From positions 248,001 through 312,000 of the forward strand of contig NZ_JACEFJ010000003.1 in the NCBI RefSeq assembly GCF_015354735.1: a DNA stretch of 64,000 bases, given 5' to 3'. A program made the position numbers and the translations under genes. How positions within the stretch are numbered: position 1 is the first letter of the stretch; the number at the start of each line of letters is the position of its first letter. Source of the stretch: Pararhodonellum marinum (lineage in GTDB: Bacteria > Bacteroidota > Bacteroidia > Cytophagales > Cyclobacteriaceae). This document shows, one piece after another, positions 55,181-63,795 of the stretch. The notes beneath the pieces are model-generated. The model did not search any database, had not been told where the DNA came from, and was given only the letters and a program-made list of their open reading frames with translations.

Positions 55181-55888
55181 TTATTTAATCCCTCCAAATG
55201 CTCCAAAACAGAGATTTTTATGGAATACTTCGGTGGTCGTGAAACCTACTTTCTGCATCAGATTCAATTGAAAATTGATGGATCTTGGGGAATCTTCCAG
55301 TTCAATGTAGGCCAATACTTTTTCCGCATAGTCGTTCCCTCCAATGGATGCAAGGTATGCCCTGTACTTGTCCCACACCAAATCGGTAATCCGGGGAGAT
55401 TCCTGAAGGATCAGGTCAGAGATGTACAAACCCCCGCCTTGGTTTAAGCTATCATACAGTTTTGTAAACACCAATTCCCATTCTTCCTCTTCACGCAAGT
55501 GGTGAAGCACTGCACCAGCCATGATCACATCGAATTTTTCCTTGGGCAATTCAATTTCCCGGATGTCACCTTGAATGACTTCGATTTTGCCAAGCGTTTT
55601 TTCAGCCACCCGCTGCTTAGCCCTTTCCAGCATGGGTCCGCTGAGGTCAATCAAAGTGCAATCCAGATTCCCCATTTTGGAAAGCAGCTTCAGGGTGTAG
55701 TTGCCTGCCCCGCAACCCAGGTCCAGTATTTTTTTGGCATTGGGCTGCAATGCTTTGGCTGCATCTGTTATCATTTCCAATGAAATGACAGCATCTACAG
55801 TGGCCACTTGGCCCGTATCCAGGTTTGAAAACCTTTCCACATCCTTGTCAAACCGACTCCGGATATCTTCAACGCTTGATTTTTTCAT
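55181..55888 (-). CDS. Class I SAM-dependent methyltransferase
   Basis: This 235-residue cytoplasmic methyltransferase has a standard motif I (ILDLGCGAGNYTLKLL), a motif II-like LIDLSGPMLERAK, and a motif IV-like FDVIMAGAVLHHL. The acceptor cannot be predicted; small-molecule carboxyl- or amine-methyltransferases look similar. It is a single gene, separated from the arginine operon by 400 bp. It may be annotated as a UbiE/COQ5-type methyltransferase without proof. Confidence 0.88.
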   Translation of the reverse strand: MKKSSVEDIRSRFDKDVERFSNLDTGQVATVDAVISLEMITDAAKALQPNAKKILDLGCGAGNYTLKLLSKMGNLDCTLIDLSGPMLERAKQRVAEKTLGKIEVIQGDIREIELPKEKFDVIMAGAVLHHLREEEEWELVFTKLYDSLNQGGGLYISDLILQESPRITDLVWDKYRAYLASIGGNDYAEKVLAYIELEDSPRSINFQLNLMQKVGFTTTEVFHKNLCFGAFGGIK

Positions 55889-56021
55889 ACATTTAAAGGC
55901 CTATTTGGATTGGGTTTAATGAAAGGTTTTGGATCAGATCAGGCCGGACAAGAATATTTGAAACCTTGTTTTATTTTGTTTGTGAAATCCTAAGAGTTTG
56001 GAACAACTCACTTCATGCCGT

Positions 56022-56051
56022 AAAAAAAAGCGGGATATCAAGCCCGCTTTT
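56022..56051. terminator. Intrinsic terminator of the lipoprotein gene
   Basis: AAAAGCGGG pairs with CCCGCTTTT around an 8-nt loop, with extra A residues before and T after. It can work on both strands and lies 20 bp behind the lipoprotein stop. Confidence 0.8.
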
Positions 56052-56070
56052 GTAAATATTTTAAAAGGGT

Positions 56071-56799
56071 TTAAATTTTATTTTTCTTGTGTTTGGGATG
56101 GTTTTCATGATTCTTGTCCTTCCAAACAATGGCTGAAATTTCCATTTCATCCAAATCTGCTTCCACCAATTCGGAACCATCGGAAAACGATGCGCCTACT
56201 AGGTACATGATATTGGAATCATCATGATAGTAAAATGCTTTTCCCCTGTGCTTCATGTGTTTTAAATCTTTTCTGAGTCTTTTCATTTCTTTCACTGTCA
56301 TTCCGGCCTGCACATCATATTCATCCAAATGGTGTTTGTCTGCAAAAGTAATGTAATCGATATCTCCTGTTGACATGTCACTTACTACCTGGATAACGGC
56401 ATTGGCCTGACCTTTTTTGTTGAAGGCTACCACAGTTTGGGTTTCTTCCAATGGGATAGCAATTTCTGTCACGGATTCAAGCTCCACAGTTTCGATCTCA
56501 ACGGAATTTGACAGGGCCTCCTTGAAATCATCCACATTTGATTTCTTTTCAACAGGTGTATCTGCATCAGTTTGGGAGTTAGGGGCTTTGCCTGGTGTTG
56601 ATACATCGGAGGAAGCTATGGGTACATCATTTATGGATTCCTCCTGAATGATCCAAACCTCCGTTTCCTCAATCACCTCTTCGATTAAAACAGGGGATTC
56701 AGACTCTGTAGCGGTGGTTTGGTTGGGGTTGTTACAGGCATATAACAATGCTGCACCCAGAATTAATGCAATTGGCAATCTATATTTATTTTTCATCAC
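56071..56799 (-). CDS. Acidic lipoprotein with His-rich C-terminus
   Basis: This 242-residue protein has a signal peptide with lipobox (ALLYACN, Cys22). A low-complexity Glu/Thr/Ser-rich region spans about 25-100. A compact domain follows (about 115-220, GQANAVIQVVSDMSTGDIDY; DEYDVQAGMTVKEMKRLRK), and the tail is rich in Lys and His (KNHENHPKHKKNK). No family recognised. It may bind metal or the cell wall by its tail. The gene stands alone between a methyltransferase and an outer-membrane protein on the other strand. Confidence 0.75.
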   Translation of the reverse strand: MMKNKYRLPIALILGAALLYACNNPNQTTATESESPVLIEEVIEETEVWIIQEESINDVPIASSDVSTPGKAPNSQTDADTPVEKKSNVDDFKEALSNSVEIETVELESVTEIAIPLEETQTVVAFNKKGQANAVIQVVSDMSTGDIDYITFADKHHLDEYDVQAGMTVKEMKRLRKDLKHMKHRGKAFYYHDDSNIMYLVGASFSDGSELVEADLDEMEISAIVWKDKNHENHPKHKKNKI

Positions 56800-56901
56800 A
56801 AGTTATATTAAGTTCTGCGGATTAAGATAATTTTATCCTTAAAATTATGTCTAATCGATGATAAAACAAATTTTTTACAAGTTAATTATCAAAATATTTC
56901 T

Positions 56902-56919
56902 ATTTTTATTTATAAAAAT
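56902..56919. repeat. Perfect AT-rich palindrome upstream of an outer-membrane protein gene
   Basis: ATTTTTAT-TT-ATAAAAAT is a perfect 8-bp inverted repeat about 95 bp upstream of the ATG at 57013 and about 100 bp from the divergent lipoprotein. In AT-rich DNA such repeats can arise by chance, so the significance is low. Confidence 0.3.
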
Positions 56920-57012
56920 GGAAATTGATTTATATATTTATGGTTAGTTATTATTTAAAATGTATTGATTTTACCTCCGATTCTTGTGTTGCTTTTCCAC
57001 TTATTATAGCTC

Positions 57013-57765
57013 ATGAAAAATTTATATTTGATTTTGATTCCAGTCTTTTTCAGCACATTGGTTTTTGGACAGCAGGCAGAAGAAGAAATCCATGCATGGA
57101 AATTTAGGGTGGAACCTTATTTATGGTTACCAAGTCTTCAGGGTCAAATTGCTGTAGAAAATACCCCAATATTTGACATCAGGGAGCCTACCCGTGCACT
57201 TCTGGGAAGCTTTAAGGGAGGAGGCTTATTGTACCTTGAGGCGGAGAACCAAGATTGGGCCATTACCTCAGACTATTTATTCGTCAGCTTGGAGAATGGC
57301 TTGGAGATAAGTCATCCGTATGAAAGGGGAGAGCTGAGATTGGATCAGACCATGTGGGAAGTGACCGGAATGCGGAAATTGGTTCCTGGCCTGGAAGCCG
57401 GGATCGGCGCCAGGTTAATGTCATTGAACAGCCACATTTATTTAAGTGGTTCTTTAGAGAATGCCCGCTTTGGTTTTGTCAGAGAAACTTGGCTTGACCC
57501 CTTGATAGTTGTGCGTTCTAAAGGGATTTTTTCAGAAAATTGGCGATGGAATCTTAGGGGTGATGTGGGGGGATTTAGGTTGGGATCTGTATTGACCTGG
57601 CAGTTTCAGGCGGATATCGGATACCGTTTTTCAAGGTTATTTGATTTATCCATAAGTTACAGGTATATGGACATCAATTACGTGGACGGTGTGGCAAATG
57701 AAAGAGTCAAATTTGATTTGTCATCATCAGGCCCTGTCCTCAAAGCTGGATTCAATTTCCATTGA
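57013..57765 (+). CDS. Outer-membrane beta-barrel protein
   Basis: This 250-residue protein has a signal peptide (MKNLYLILIPVFFSTLVFGQ) and a mature part built of alternating hydrophobic/polar strands (FRVEPYLWLPSLQG; WAITSDYLFVSLEN; IGARLMSLNSHIYLSG; FDLSISYRYMDINY) with a terminal aromatic-containing strand (LKAGFNFH). This suggests an 8- to 12-strand barrel. The family cannot be named. No TonB or lipobox motif is found. A following gene is 108 bp away. Confidence 0.75.
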   Translation: MKNLYLILIPVFFSTLVFGQQAEEEIHAWKFRVEPYLWLPSLQGQIAVENTPIFDIREPTRALLGSFKGGGLLYLEAENQDWAITSDYLFVSLENGLEISHPYERGELRLDQTMWEVTGMRKLVPGLEAGIGARLMSLNSHIYLSGSLENARFGFVRETWLDPLIVVRSKGIFSENWRWNLRGDVGGFRLGSVLTWQFQADIGYRFSRLFDLSISYRYMDINYVDGVANERVKFDLSSSGPVLKAGFNFH

Positions 57766-57872
57766 GACCTTCTTCAAAACCATAGCCGAATGCGTGGGGG
57801 TTTCTTCCCATTATCAGAATCTGCTATAATCAAACTTATAAAAAACACATACACGAACATAAACCACACAAC

Positions 57873-59219
57873 ATGAAACCATCCATTCTATCCAAACTTA
57901 TATGGAGCCTTTGTCTGCTATTCGTATTCGGTGTTAATTCCGCGCAGCAAGCCCAAAAGAAAATATTGATCACCAATGTACACATTTTCAACGGCATTGA
58001 TGAAAAAATCAGTTCGGGAAATATCTTAATTGAGGGTAAGATGATCAAACAGATTTCTTCCACAGAAATCCAATTGGATTCCGGTGCCGATGTTGAAATC
58101 ATTGATGGGGGAGGGGGCTATCTCATCCCGGGCCTGATTGATGCCCATGCGCACGTAATGATAGAATCCCTGCCCAAAGAACAAGCCCTGATGGCCAATT
58201 ATGCCTTTATCAATTTGTTTGCTGCGCACAGCGCGGAAAAAATGCTCATGCGGGGATTTACCACCATCAGAGATCTGGGAGGTGGGGCAATTACCTTGGC
58301 GCGGAGCATAGATATGGGAATCGTCAAGGGACCCAGAATCTACCCAAGTGGGGCATTTATCTCTCAGACCGGTGGGCACGGAGATTTTGGACTACCTAAT
58401 GATGTGCCAAAAAAAATCGGGGATCAATCTTATCAGGAAAGAATGGGAATGACTGCTTTGGCAGATGGGCCTGACCAAGTCCTCTTGAGGGTGCGTGAAC
58501 AGCTGAGGGAAGGTGCTTCGCAAATTAAGTTGATGGCAGGAGGTGGGGTATCCTCAGATTATGACCCACTTGATGTGACTCAGTACACTGTTGCTGAATT
58601 CAAAGCCGCTACCGATGCCGCCAAAAATTGGGGAACTTATGTGACCGTTCATGCCTATACCCCGGATGCCATTCGGAAAGCCATTGAAGGTGGTGTGGCA
58701 TGCATAGAACACGGTCAGTTACTGGATGAAGCCACTGTCAAAATGATGGGAGAAAAAGGAATATGGTGGAGTCTTCAGCCTTTTTTGGATGATGAAGACG
58801 CAGTGCCTTTTCCGGAAGGTTCGCCAAATAGGTTGAAGCAACTGGAAACCACCAAAGGAACGGACAATGCCTATGCTCTGGCAAAGAAATACAAAATCAA
58901 AACGGCCTGGGGAACCGATACTTTATTTGATCCCAAATTAGCAGAAAAACAAGGAAAGCAATTGGCCAAAATGGTTCGTTGGTACACGCCCTATGAAGTA
59001 CTGAAAATGGGTACCTCTACCAATGCCGAACTGCTCAGGATGAGTGGAAAGAGAAATCCCTACCAAGCAGGAAATTTAGGAGAAATCAAAGTGGGAGCTT
59101 ATGCGGACTTGATTTTGGTAAATGGTAATCCCATAGAAAATATTGACCTGATTGCAAATCCAGATGAAAACTTCAAAATAATCATGAAAGACGGGATAGT
59201 TTATAAAAACACGCTCTGA
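57873..59219 (+). CDS. Secreted metal-dependent amidohydrolase
   Basis: This 448-residue protein starts with a signal peptide (...NSAQQAQ). The amidohydrolase motif IDAHAHV holds the metal HxH (about 87-91). A possible carbamylated Lys follows in QIKLMAGGG, and further ligands are in TVHAYTP, CIEHGQLLD and GTDTLFD. It resembles the family of prolidase-like or imidazolonepropionase-like periplasmic amidohydrolases of Bacteroidota. The true substrate, peptide or cyclic amide, is not visible in the sequence. The HAD phosphatase gene lies 130 bp behind on the same strand. Confidence 0.88.
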   Translation: MKPSILSKLIWSLCLLFVFGVNSAQQAQKKILITNVHIFNGIDEKISSGNILIEGKMIKQISSTEIQLDSGADVEIIDGGGGYLIPGLIDAHAHVMIESLPKEQALMANYAFINLFAAHSAEKMLMRGFTTIRDLGGGAITLARSIDMGIVKGPRIYPSGAFISQTGGHGDFGLPNDVPKKIGDQSYQERMGMTALADGPDQVLLRVREQLREGASQIKLMAGGGVSSDYDPLDVTQYTVAEFKAATDAAKNWGTYVTVHAYTPDAIRKAIEGGVACIEHGQLLDEATVKMMGEKGIWWSLQPFLDDEDAVPFPEGSPNRLKQLETTKGTDNAYALAKKYKIKTAWGTDTLFDPKLAEKQGKQLAKMVRWYTPYEVLKMGTSTNAELLRMSGKRNPYQAGNLGEIKVGAYADLILVNGNPIENIDLIANPDENFKIIMKDGIVYKNTL

Positions 59220-59349
59220 TTACACCATACAGTTGCCAAAGAGAGGATATTCTGAACAAGGTCTAAAACTCATAAATTTAAAACATCTATCCTTCAATAT
59301 TAAGAATTCCTTGAAGTGAGTCTGAATGCTAGCTTAATTTAAAAAAAAC

Positions 59350-60381
59350 ATGAAATCTGAAACCAAAAAATTTAAATTTAAATCGCTGCTCTTCTGTATC
59401 ATGATCTGCATAGGTATCAGTTGTACTCCAGCCACTTCCAATGAGCGGGACATCAAAGAGGAAGCGGCAGAAGAACTGTTATCCTGGCAGGAAGGGTCCA
59501 ATAAAAAGGCGATCATTGAATTTGTTAAGAAAACCACCACAGCAGGCAGTCCTGATTTTGTGCCGGAATCCGATCGAATTGCATGCTTTGACAACGACGG
59601 CACCCTCTGGTCCGAACAGCCTCTTTATTTTGAGTTGCAGTTTGCCATAGACCAGGTAAAAACCAACGCAAATGATCATCCGGAGTGGAAAAATCAACAA
59701 ACATTTAAAGCTATGCTTGAAGGGGATCACGGAGCTTTGGTGGCAAGTGGTGAACAGGGATTAAAGGCCATCATGGCCGCCACCCATGCAGGAATGAATG
59801 CAGACGAATTTCAAGACGAAGTAAGGTCATGGCTCAGAACCGAAAGGCATCCAACCACCAACATGCCCTATAATAAAATGGTATTTCAGCCTATGATCGA
59901 ACTTATGGAATACCTCAGAAAGCACGGATATAAGACCTTTATTGTATCCGGAGGCGAAGTGGACTTTATGCGGGCATGGGCTGAAGAAGCCTATAAAATA
60001 CCCACCTATCATATGCTGGGGAGCTTTGGAGGATTTAAGTATGAATTCAAAGATGGGAAAGGGGAATTGAAAAAGCTTCCTGAAATAAAATTCATGAATG
60101 ATAATGAAGGAAAACCGGTGGGTATCCATCAAAGTATAGGCAGGATACCCGTCATAGCTATAGGAAATTCTGATGGGGATTATGAAATGCTCCAATACAC
60201 CACCACTGCTGATGGACCCAGACTTGGCATGCTGATCCACCACACAGACGGAGACAGGGAATTTGCTTATGACAGGGATTCGCGAATGGGTCAACTTTCC
60301 AAAGGTCTGGATAGTGCTGCTTATTACAATTGGCATATCATAGACATGAAAAATGACTGGACCAGAATTTATCCGGAATAA
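59350..60381 (+). CDS. HAD-family phosphatase lipoprotein
   Basis: This 343-residue lipoprotein starts MKSETKKFKFKSLLFCIMIC, with the lipobox cysteine in GISC at about residue 25. The HAD motif I is CFDNDGTLWSEQPLY (DxDGT, near 77-85), motif II is FIVSGGEVDFM, and motif IV is IGNSDGDYEML. It is thus a phosphatase with Asp nucleophile, located in the periplasm or at the cell surface. Similar acid phosphatases often hydrolyse phosphomonoesters broadly. The length is normal for the branch. Confidence 0.9.
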   Translation: MKSETKKFKFKSLLFCIMICIGISCTPATSNERDIKEEAAEELLSWQEGSNKKAIIEFVKKTTTAGSPDFVPESDRIACFDNDGTLWSEQPLYFELQFAIDQVKTNANDHPEWKNQQTFKAMLEGDHGALVASGEQGLKAIMAATHAGMNADEFQDEVRSWLRTERHPTTNMPYNKMVFQPMIELMEYLRKHGYKTFIVSGGEVDFMRAWAEEAYKIPTYHMLGSFGGFKYEFKDGKGELKKLPEIKFMNDNEGKPVGIHQSIGRIPVIAIGNSDGDYEMLQYTTTADGPRLGMLIHHTDGDREFAYDRDSRMGQLSKGLDSAAYYNWHIIDMKNDWTRIYPE

Positions 60382-60474
60382 AATCCGGAATCCAATTGTT
60401 GTTTTTTTTGATTTTTGATGCGGCAGTTCGTTCAACCGAAATTGGTTAAGTTACTTGCAACTCCATTTTTCTCA

Positions 60475-60759
60475 TTATCGTTTGGTAATCCAATCTGTTC
60501 TTGTCGTCAACCTAATGGGTGTTGATGGTTTTTCCAGTTCGGTATATTCCCCAATTTCAGACGCTTCGTTAGTCATGAATACAAAGTCCCAACCGTTTTC
60601 TTTGTCCTGAGAAAATTCCCAAGAGTTCATTAAGTCCTGATTTACTGTTTGATCAGGATATTTTTCCAATAACTCAGTAACGGTAGATTCAGGATTTAAT
60701 CCATTTGTTGTTTTTAAATTTCTATATGCATCTATCAGGGCTTGTTCATTACAGGCCAA
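60475..60759 (-). CDS. Short hypothetical protein, probably 5'-truncated
   Basis: This reading frame (94 aa) starts at a TTG inside a longer open stretch. Immediately upstream, in the same frame, is FKETGLFLACN, which looks like the end of a lipobox, but there is no ATG before a TGA about 25 codons upstream. It may be the C-terminal part of a lipoprotein that lost its start. No family is recognised; the middle is acidic and the end is Thr/Arg-rich. It is convergent with the HAD gene. Confidence 0.35.
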   Translation of the reverse strand: MACNEQALIDAYRNLKTTNGLNPESTVTELLEKYPDQTVNQDLMNSWEFSQDKENGWDFVFMTNEASEIGEYTELEKPSTPIRLTTRTDWITKR

Positions 60760-61128
60760 AAATAGCCCTGTTTCTTTGAATTTAGGAGGGGGGATGGTAA
60801 ATGAAAATCCATCAACCCTAAAAGATCAGCATGCGGTAAAGGTGGAATTTCATGGTAGCATTTAAAAATTTCACCCTATAAATCCAATAGAAAAAGGCAA
60901 ACCGGTCAACTCAGTTGCCTGATTGAGAATTTCAATTCTTCTTCCTATTGATAATCTGAGCCAAGTTGCATTCATTTAATTGTTTGCAGTTCCCTAAACT
61001 GAAAAATGAATGTCTAAAACTGAGAGGTTATTAAAGCGATGGATCAACCATGCCCTTGTAAAGGTGCTGAAAAAGAGCGGTTAGTAAAAGCTCTTATTTT
61101 CTTTTATGCAAAAAACGGTTTAAGTTTT
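60760..61128. other. Non-coding region with a small hairpin
   Basis: About 370 bp without a credible gene. AAGAGC (61073-61078) and GCTCTT (61090-61095) form a weak hairpin that may end the operon on the minus strand. Nothing else noticed. Confidence 0.4.
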
Positions 61129-61566
61129 TTACTTTGTTTGCCCAATATCTAATCGTGATATTTTACCTTCATCGTTCATGGTGAATTTGAAAAACACATT
61201 GAAAGTACCCCACTGTCCTGCATAGAAATTGCCGTAAATGTTTTTTCCGTCATTTTCGACTTTGTCAATGGTCAGGAATTTTTCTTTTTTGTCAAATGCG
61301 TTGTCAAAGAAGGATTTGAAATCTAAATTCCTTCCATCATCCGTAAAAACTGCCTCATCGGTGAAATGGGAATACCAAGCTTTGAGGTCATTTGCCTGTA
61401 GTGCTTCAATGGCATTTTTTACGGTTGGGTTTGTGATTTTTGATAATTCCATTTTGTTAAGGTTTTTATGGTTTGAAGAAATTTGATGCTTATTTTGGGC
61501 AGTTAGTCCAAAAGCAGTCATAGAGAGAGAACAAGCCATAACGGATATGAATAATTTTGTTCTCAT
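61129..61566 (-). CDS. Secreted NTF2/SnoaL-like protein
   Basis: This 145-residue protein has a signal peptide (MRTKLFISVMACSLSMTAF) and an NTF2-like cone domain (about 45-145: AIEALQANDLKAWYSHFTD; NLDFKSFFDNAFDKK; FNVFFKFTMNDEGKI). These domains are used as small-ligand binders or isomerases; no catalytic residues are obvious. Its ATG overlaps the stop of the DoxX-like gene by 4 bp, so it is the last gene of a three-gene operon with a short-chain dehydrogenase in front. Confidence 0.82.
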   Translation of the reverse strand: MRTKLFISVMACSLSMTAFGLTAQNKHQISSNHKNLNKMELSKITNPTVKNAIEALQANDLKAWYSHFTDEAVFTDDGRNLDFKSFFDNAFDKKEKFLTIDKVENDGKNIYGNFYAGQWGTFNVFFKFTMNDEGKISRLDIGQTK

Positions 61567-61919
61567 AACTCATTTGAATTGAGTGGGTGTTGCAGGTAGA
61601 TGATGATTAGATTGAGCAATAGAAATGGGATTTCTATTGGAGGACCTTTTAAGTCTTTGTCTGAAAGATGAAGACAAGCGATCATTAAAATTCCTGCTGC
61701 CATTAAAAAATTACCCCATACAAAGGTTTTCGGGAACAAAATCAGGATTGCGGCAGCCATTGTTACCGTTCCGTTTACCATAATGGCTGTTTTTGAAAAG
61801 CTCCATTGGCTAAACATCTCCTCCATTTCGGGTTTTCCGGTCAGCATGGCGAAGCCTTGTTTCAGTCCCATCAAAACGGCAAAAACAATAAGGATAGTAC
61901 TGGATATTTTTAAGATCAT
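61563..61919 (-). CDS. DoxX-like membrane protein
   Basis: This 118-residue inner-membrane protein has four predicted helices (about 4-23, 45-63, 67-85 and 93-110) and the DoxX-like pattern ILIVFAVLMGLKQGFAMLTG. Such proteins are often linked with redox or thiol stress but have no known enzyme activity. The stop overlaps the NTF2-like gene by 4 bp. The upstream palindrome lies between it and the dehydrogenase gene. Confidence 0.78.
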   Translation of the reverse strand: MILKISSTILIVFAVLMGLKQGFAMLTGKPEMEEMFSQWSFSKTAIMVNGTVTMAAAILILFPKTFVWGNFLMAAGILMIACLHLSDKDLKGPPIEIPFLLLNLIIIYLQHPLNSNEL

Positions 61920-61940
61920 GGTCTATAAATATGAGTACCA

Positions 61941-61967
61941 CGGGCAATCAACCAAGTTGATTGCCCG
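61941..61967. promoter_or_regulatory. Perfect 12-bp-stem hairpin between the SDR and DoxX-like genes
   Basis: CGGGCAATCAAC-CAA-GTTGATTGCCCG is a perfect inverted repeat with a 3-nt loop. It lies 22 bp behind the SDR stop and 22 bp before the DoxX start on the minus strand. There is no T-run on that side, so it is not a standard terminator; it may reduce read-through, stabilise mRNA, or be an operator. Confidence 0.6.
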
Positions 61968-61989
61968 CAGTTGGAATACTGAATTGATT

Positions 61990-62745
61990 TTATTTTGTGG
62001 TGTATCCACCATTGGCCAAAATTGTCTGTCCCGTAATCCACCAGCCTTCAGTAGCTAAAAAGGTGATGATTGGAACTATGTCTTCAATTTTGGTCAAACC
62101 TCCCAAAGCCGAAGCGGATTTGTGATAAGCTACTGCATCATCCGTCTCTTGTCCATAAAAGAAAGGGGTGTCCATGGGTCCTGGTGCCACGGCATTTACA
62201 GAAATACCACGCGCTCCGAATTCTTTGGAAGCTGCACGGGTATAATGTTCTACAGGTGCTTTTCCTCCGGCATAAGTCGAATAAAATCCTGTATAGGCAC
62301 CCAATAGCGAGGTTGCCAGGGTAATTATTTTCCCGTCGTCTTCTAGATTTTTGCCGGCTTCTTGAATAAAGAAGTAAGCCGCTTTGCTGTTGATGTTTGA
62401 CATGGTATCAAACTCGGCTTCGGTTGTTTCCGTAAAGGGCTTTTTCAATACCATGCCAACAGTGTTGATGGCTACATCAATTTTTCCCAATTTACTTTTA
62501 GCTTCTTGGAAAAGCGCCTTCATGTTTTCAGCATCTGTCAGGTCTCCCTGAACCATAATTGCTTTTCTTCCCAATCCTTCAACTGCTTTTACAGTGTCCT
62601 CGGCTGCTTGTTTTGTATGATCGCTGTTAAAGTGGACTACAACGTCAGCACCTTGTTTTGCAACTTCTCTGCTGATTAATCCACCAAGGTTTTTAGCACC
62701 TCCCGCTATTAAAACTACTTTGTCTTTCAAATCAATCTTTGCCAT
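61990..62745 (-). CDS. Short-chain dehydrogenase/reductase
   Basis: This 251-residue NAD(P)-dependent oxidoreductase has a nucleotide motif in the form LIAGGAKNLGGLISRE (in place of the usual TGxxxGIG), INTVGMV (related to NNAG) and the catalytic YAGGK (Y-x3-K). The active-site Ser is in TSLLGAYTG. The tail WWITGQTILANGGYTTK is the family's end. The changed glycine motif is seen in some SDRs with unusual cofactor preference. It is the first gene in an operon with a DoxX-like membrane protein and an NTF2-like protein, downstream of an AraC regulator. Confidence 0.93.
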   Translation of the reverse strand: MAKIDLKDKVVLIAGGAKNLGGLISREVAKQGADVVVHFNSDHTKQAAEDTVKAVEGLGRKAIMVQGDLTDAENMKALFQEAKSKLGKIDVAINTVGMVLKKPFTETTEAEFDTMSNINSKAAYFFIQEAGKNLEDDGKIITLATSLLGAYTGFYSTYAGGKAPVEHYTRAASKEFGARGISVNAVAPGPMDTPFFYGQETDDAVAYHKSASALGGLTKIEDIVPIITFLATEGWWITGQTILANGGYTTK

Positions 62746-62773
62746 TTTGTTACTTTTTGAATGAATGATGAAA

Positions 62774-62781
62774 CAAAGGTA
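62774..62781 (-). promoter_or_regulatory. -7 promoter box of the SDR operon
   Basis: On the minus strand TACCTTTG matches TAnnTTTG exactly, 28 bp before the SDR ATG, between the SDR start and the AraC stop. A matching -33 TTG was not found at 19-21 bp, consistent with activator dependence (inference). Confidence 0.5.
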
Positions 62782-62800
62782 GGATTGAAGTCAGGCAGTT

Positions 62801-63754
62801 TTATTGTGTGAGTTTTAGCTTGTCTTGTAAATTTTTTAGAGCCATTTTCTTTCGGTAAGCAGATGGTGAAACCCCGGTTTGCTTTTTGAAGAAATTACTA
62901 AAGTGTGCTGTTTCGGCAAAACCCAATGAAAAGGTTATTTCTTTAACGGATTTTGCCGTATGCTTCAAAAGCGCTTTGGCATAGGAAGTACTTCTTCCAT
63001 TTATCCAACTGCTTGGTGATTTGCCGGTTTTACTTTTGATAACCTGACTGAAATAACTTGAATTGAGTTGTTGAAGATTGGCATAATCCAGCGGCTGAAA
63101 AACCCTGTCTGCTTTATTTTCTGCTAAATCCTTATAGTGCTTTTCTAAATTTTCTTTGAATCTTTTTACAATTCTGGATTGGTTGTTTCCCTCTTCTAAA
63201 GGATAATAATTTTGCCAGAACAATGCTTTTATTTTTAATAGCAAGGCAACGAGCAAACTGCCGATGATTTTCTCTTTGTATAAAGAATTGTTTCTATATT
63301 CATTGAGGATCTGAAGATAGATTGTTTCTATTTCCTGATACTGTTGTTTGTTTGGGTTTTGCGGTGGAACAGTTTCGGAAAGCAGGAATGGCAAGTCCAA
63401 AAAAATATTTTGATGGATATTGGTTTTTAGAAATTCTTCGCTGAAAGTGATTAGATAGGCCTCTTTTAATTCATAAAACTCAAAAGCTTTGATGTGACCC
63501 GGGTTTGTGAAATAAATGGTTCTTGAGTCGTATTCAAATGTTTGTTCATCTGTGGTATAATTCCCTTTTCCATCTTTTATGAATATGAAAGAATAGTAAT
63601 TGGTTCTAAAAACGGGTGATTTGTAGGGAAAGGTTTGATGCATTTCCAACAAACTGTTCATTGAAAACTGACTGTCTTGTTGGATTGGAATTTCCAGGGC
63701 ATTGTACAGGTCAACTACCCGTTCAAAAAAAGCTATTTCACTTGTTTCATTCAT
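62801..63754 (-). CDS. AraC-family transcriptional regulator
   Basis: This 317-residue regulator has a C-terminal double helix-turn-helix: NLQQLNSSYFSQVIKSKTG (helix 1 region) and the typical ITFSLGFAETAHFSNFFKKQ plus TGVSPSAYRKK. The N-terminal ~180 residues form a cupin-like sensor domain (FIKDGKGNYTTDEQTFEYDS). It lies just upstream of the short-chain dehydrogenase operon on the same strand and is the likely activator. The effector is unknown. This arrangement (AraC, SDR, small stress proteins) is common in Bacteroidota. Confidence 0.92.
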   Translation of the reverse strand: MNETSEIAFFERVVDLYNALEIPIQQDSQFSMNSLLEMHQTFPYKSPVFRTNYYSFIFIKDGKGNYTTDEQTFEYDSRTIYFTNPGHIKAFEFYELKEAYLITFSEEFLKTNIHQNIFLDLPFLLSETVPPQNPNKQQYQEIETIYLQILNEYRNNSLYKEKIIGSLLVALLLKIKALFWQNYYPLEEGNNQSRIVKRFKENLEKHYKDLAENKADRVFQPLDYANLQQLNSSYFSQVIKSKTGKSPSSWINGRSTSYAKALLKHTAKSVKEITFSLGFAETAHFSNFFKKQTGVSPSAYRKKMALKNLQDKLKLTQ

Positions 63755-63795
63755 GTCTTATTTTACACGGTTCACATGACGTCCAGTTATTGATT

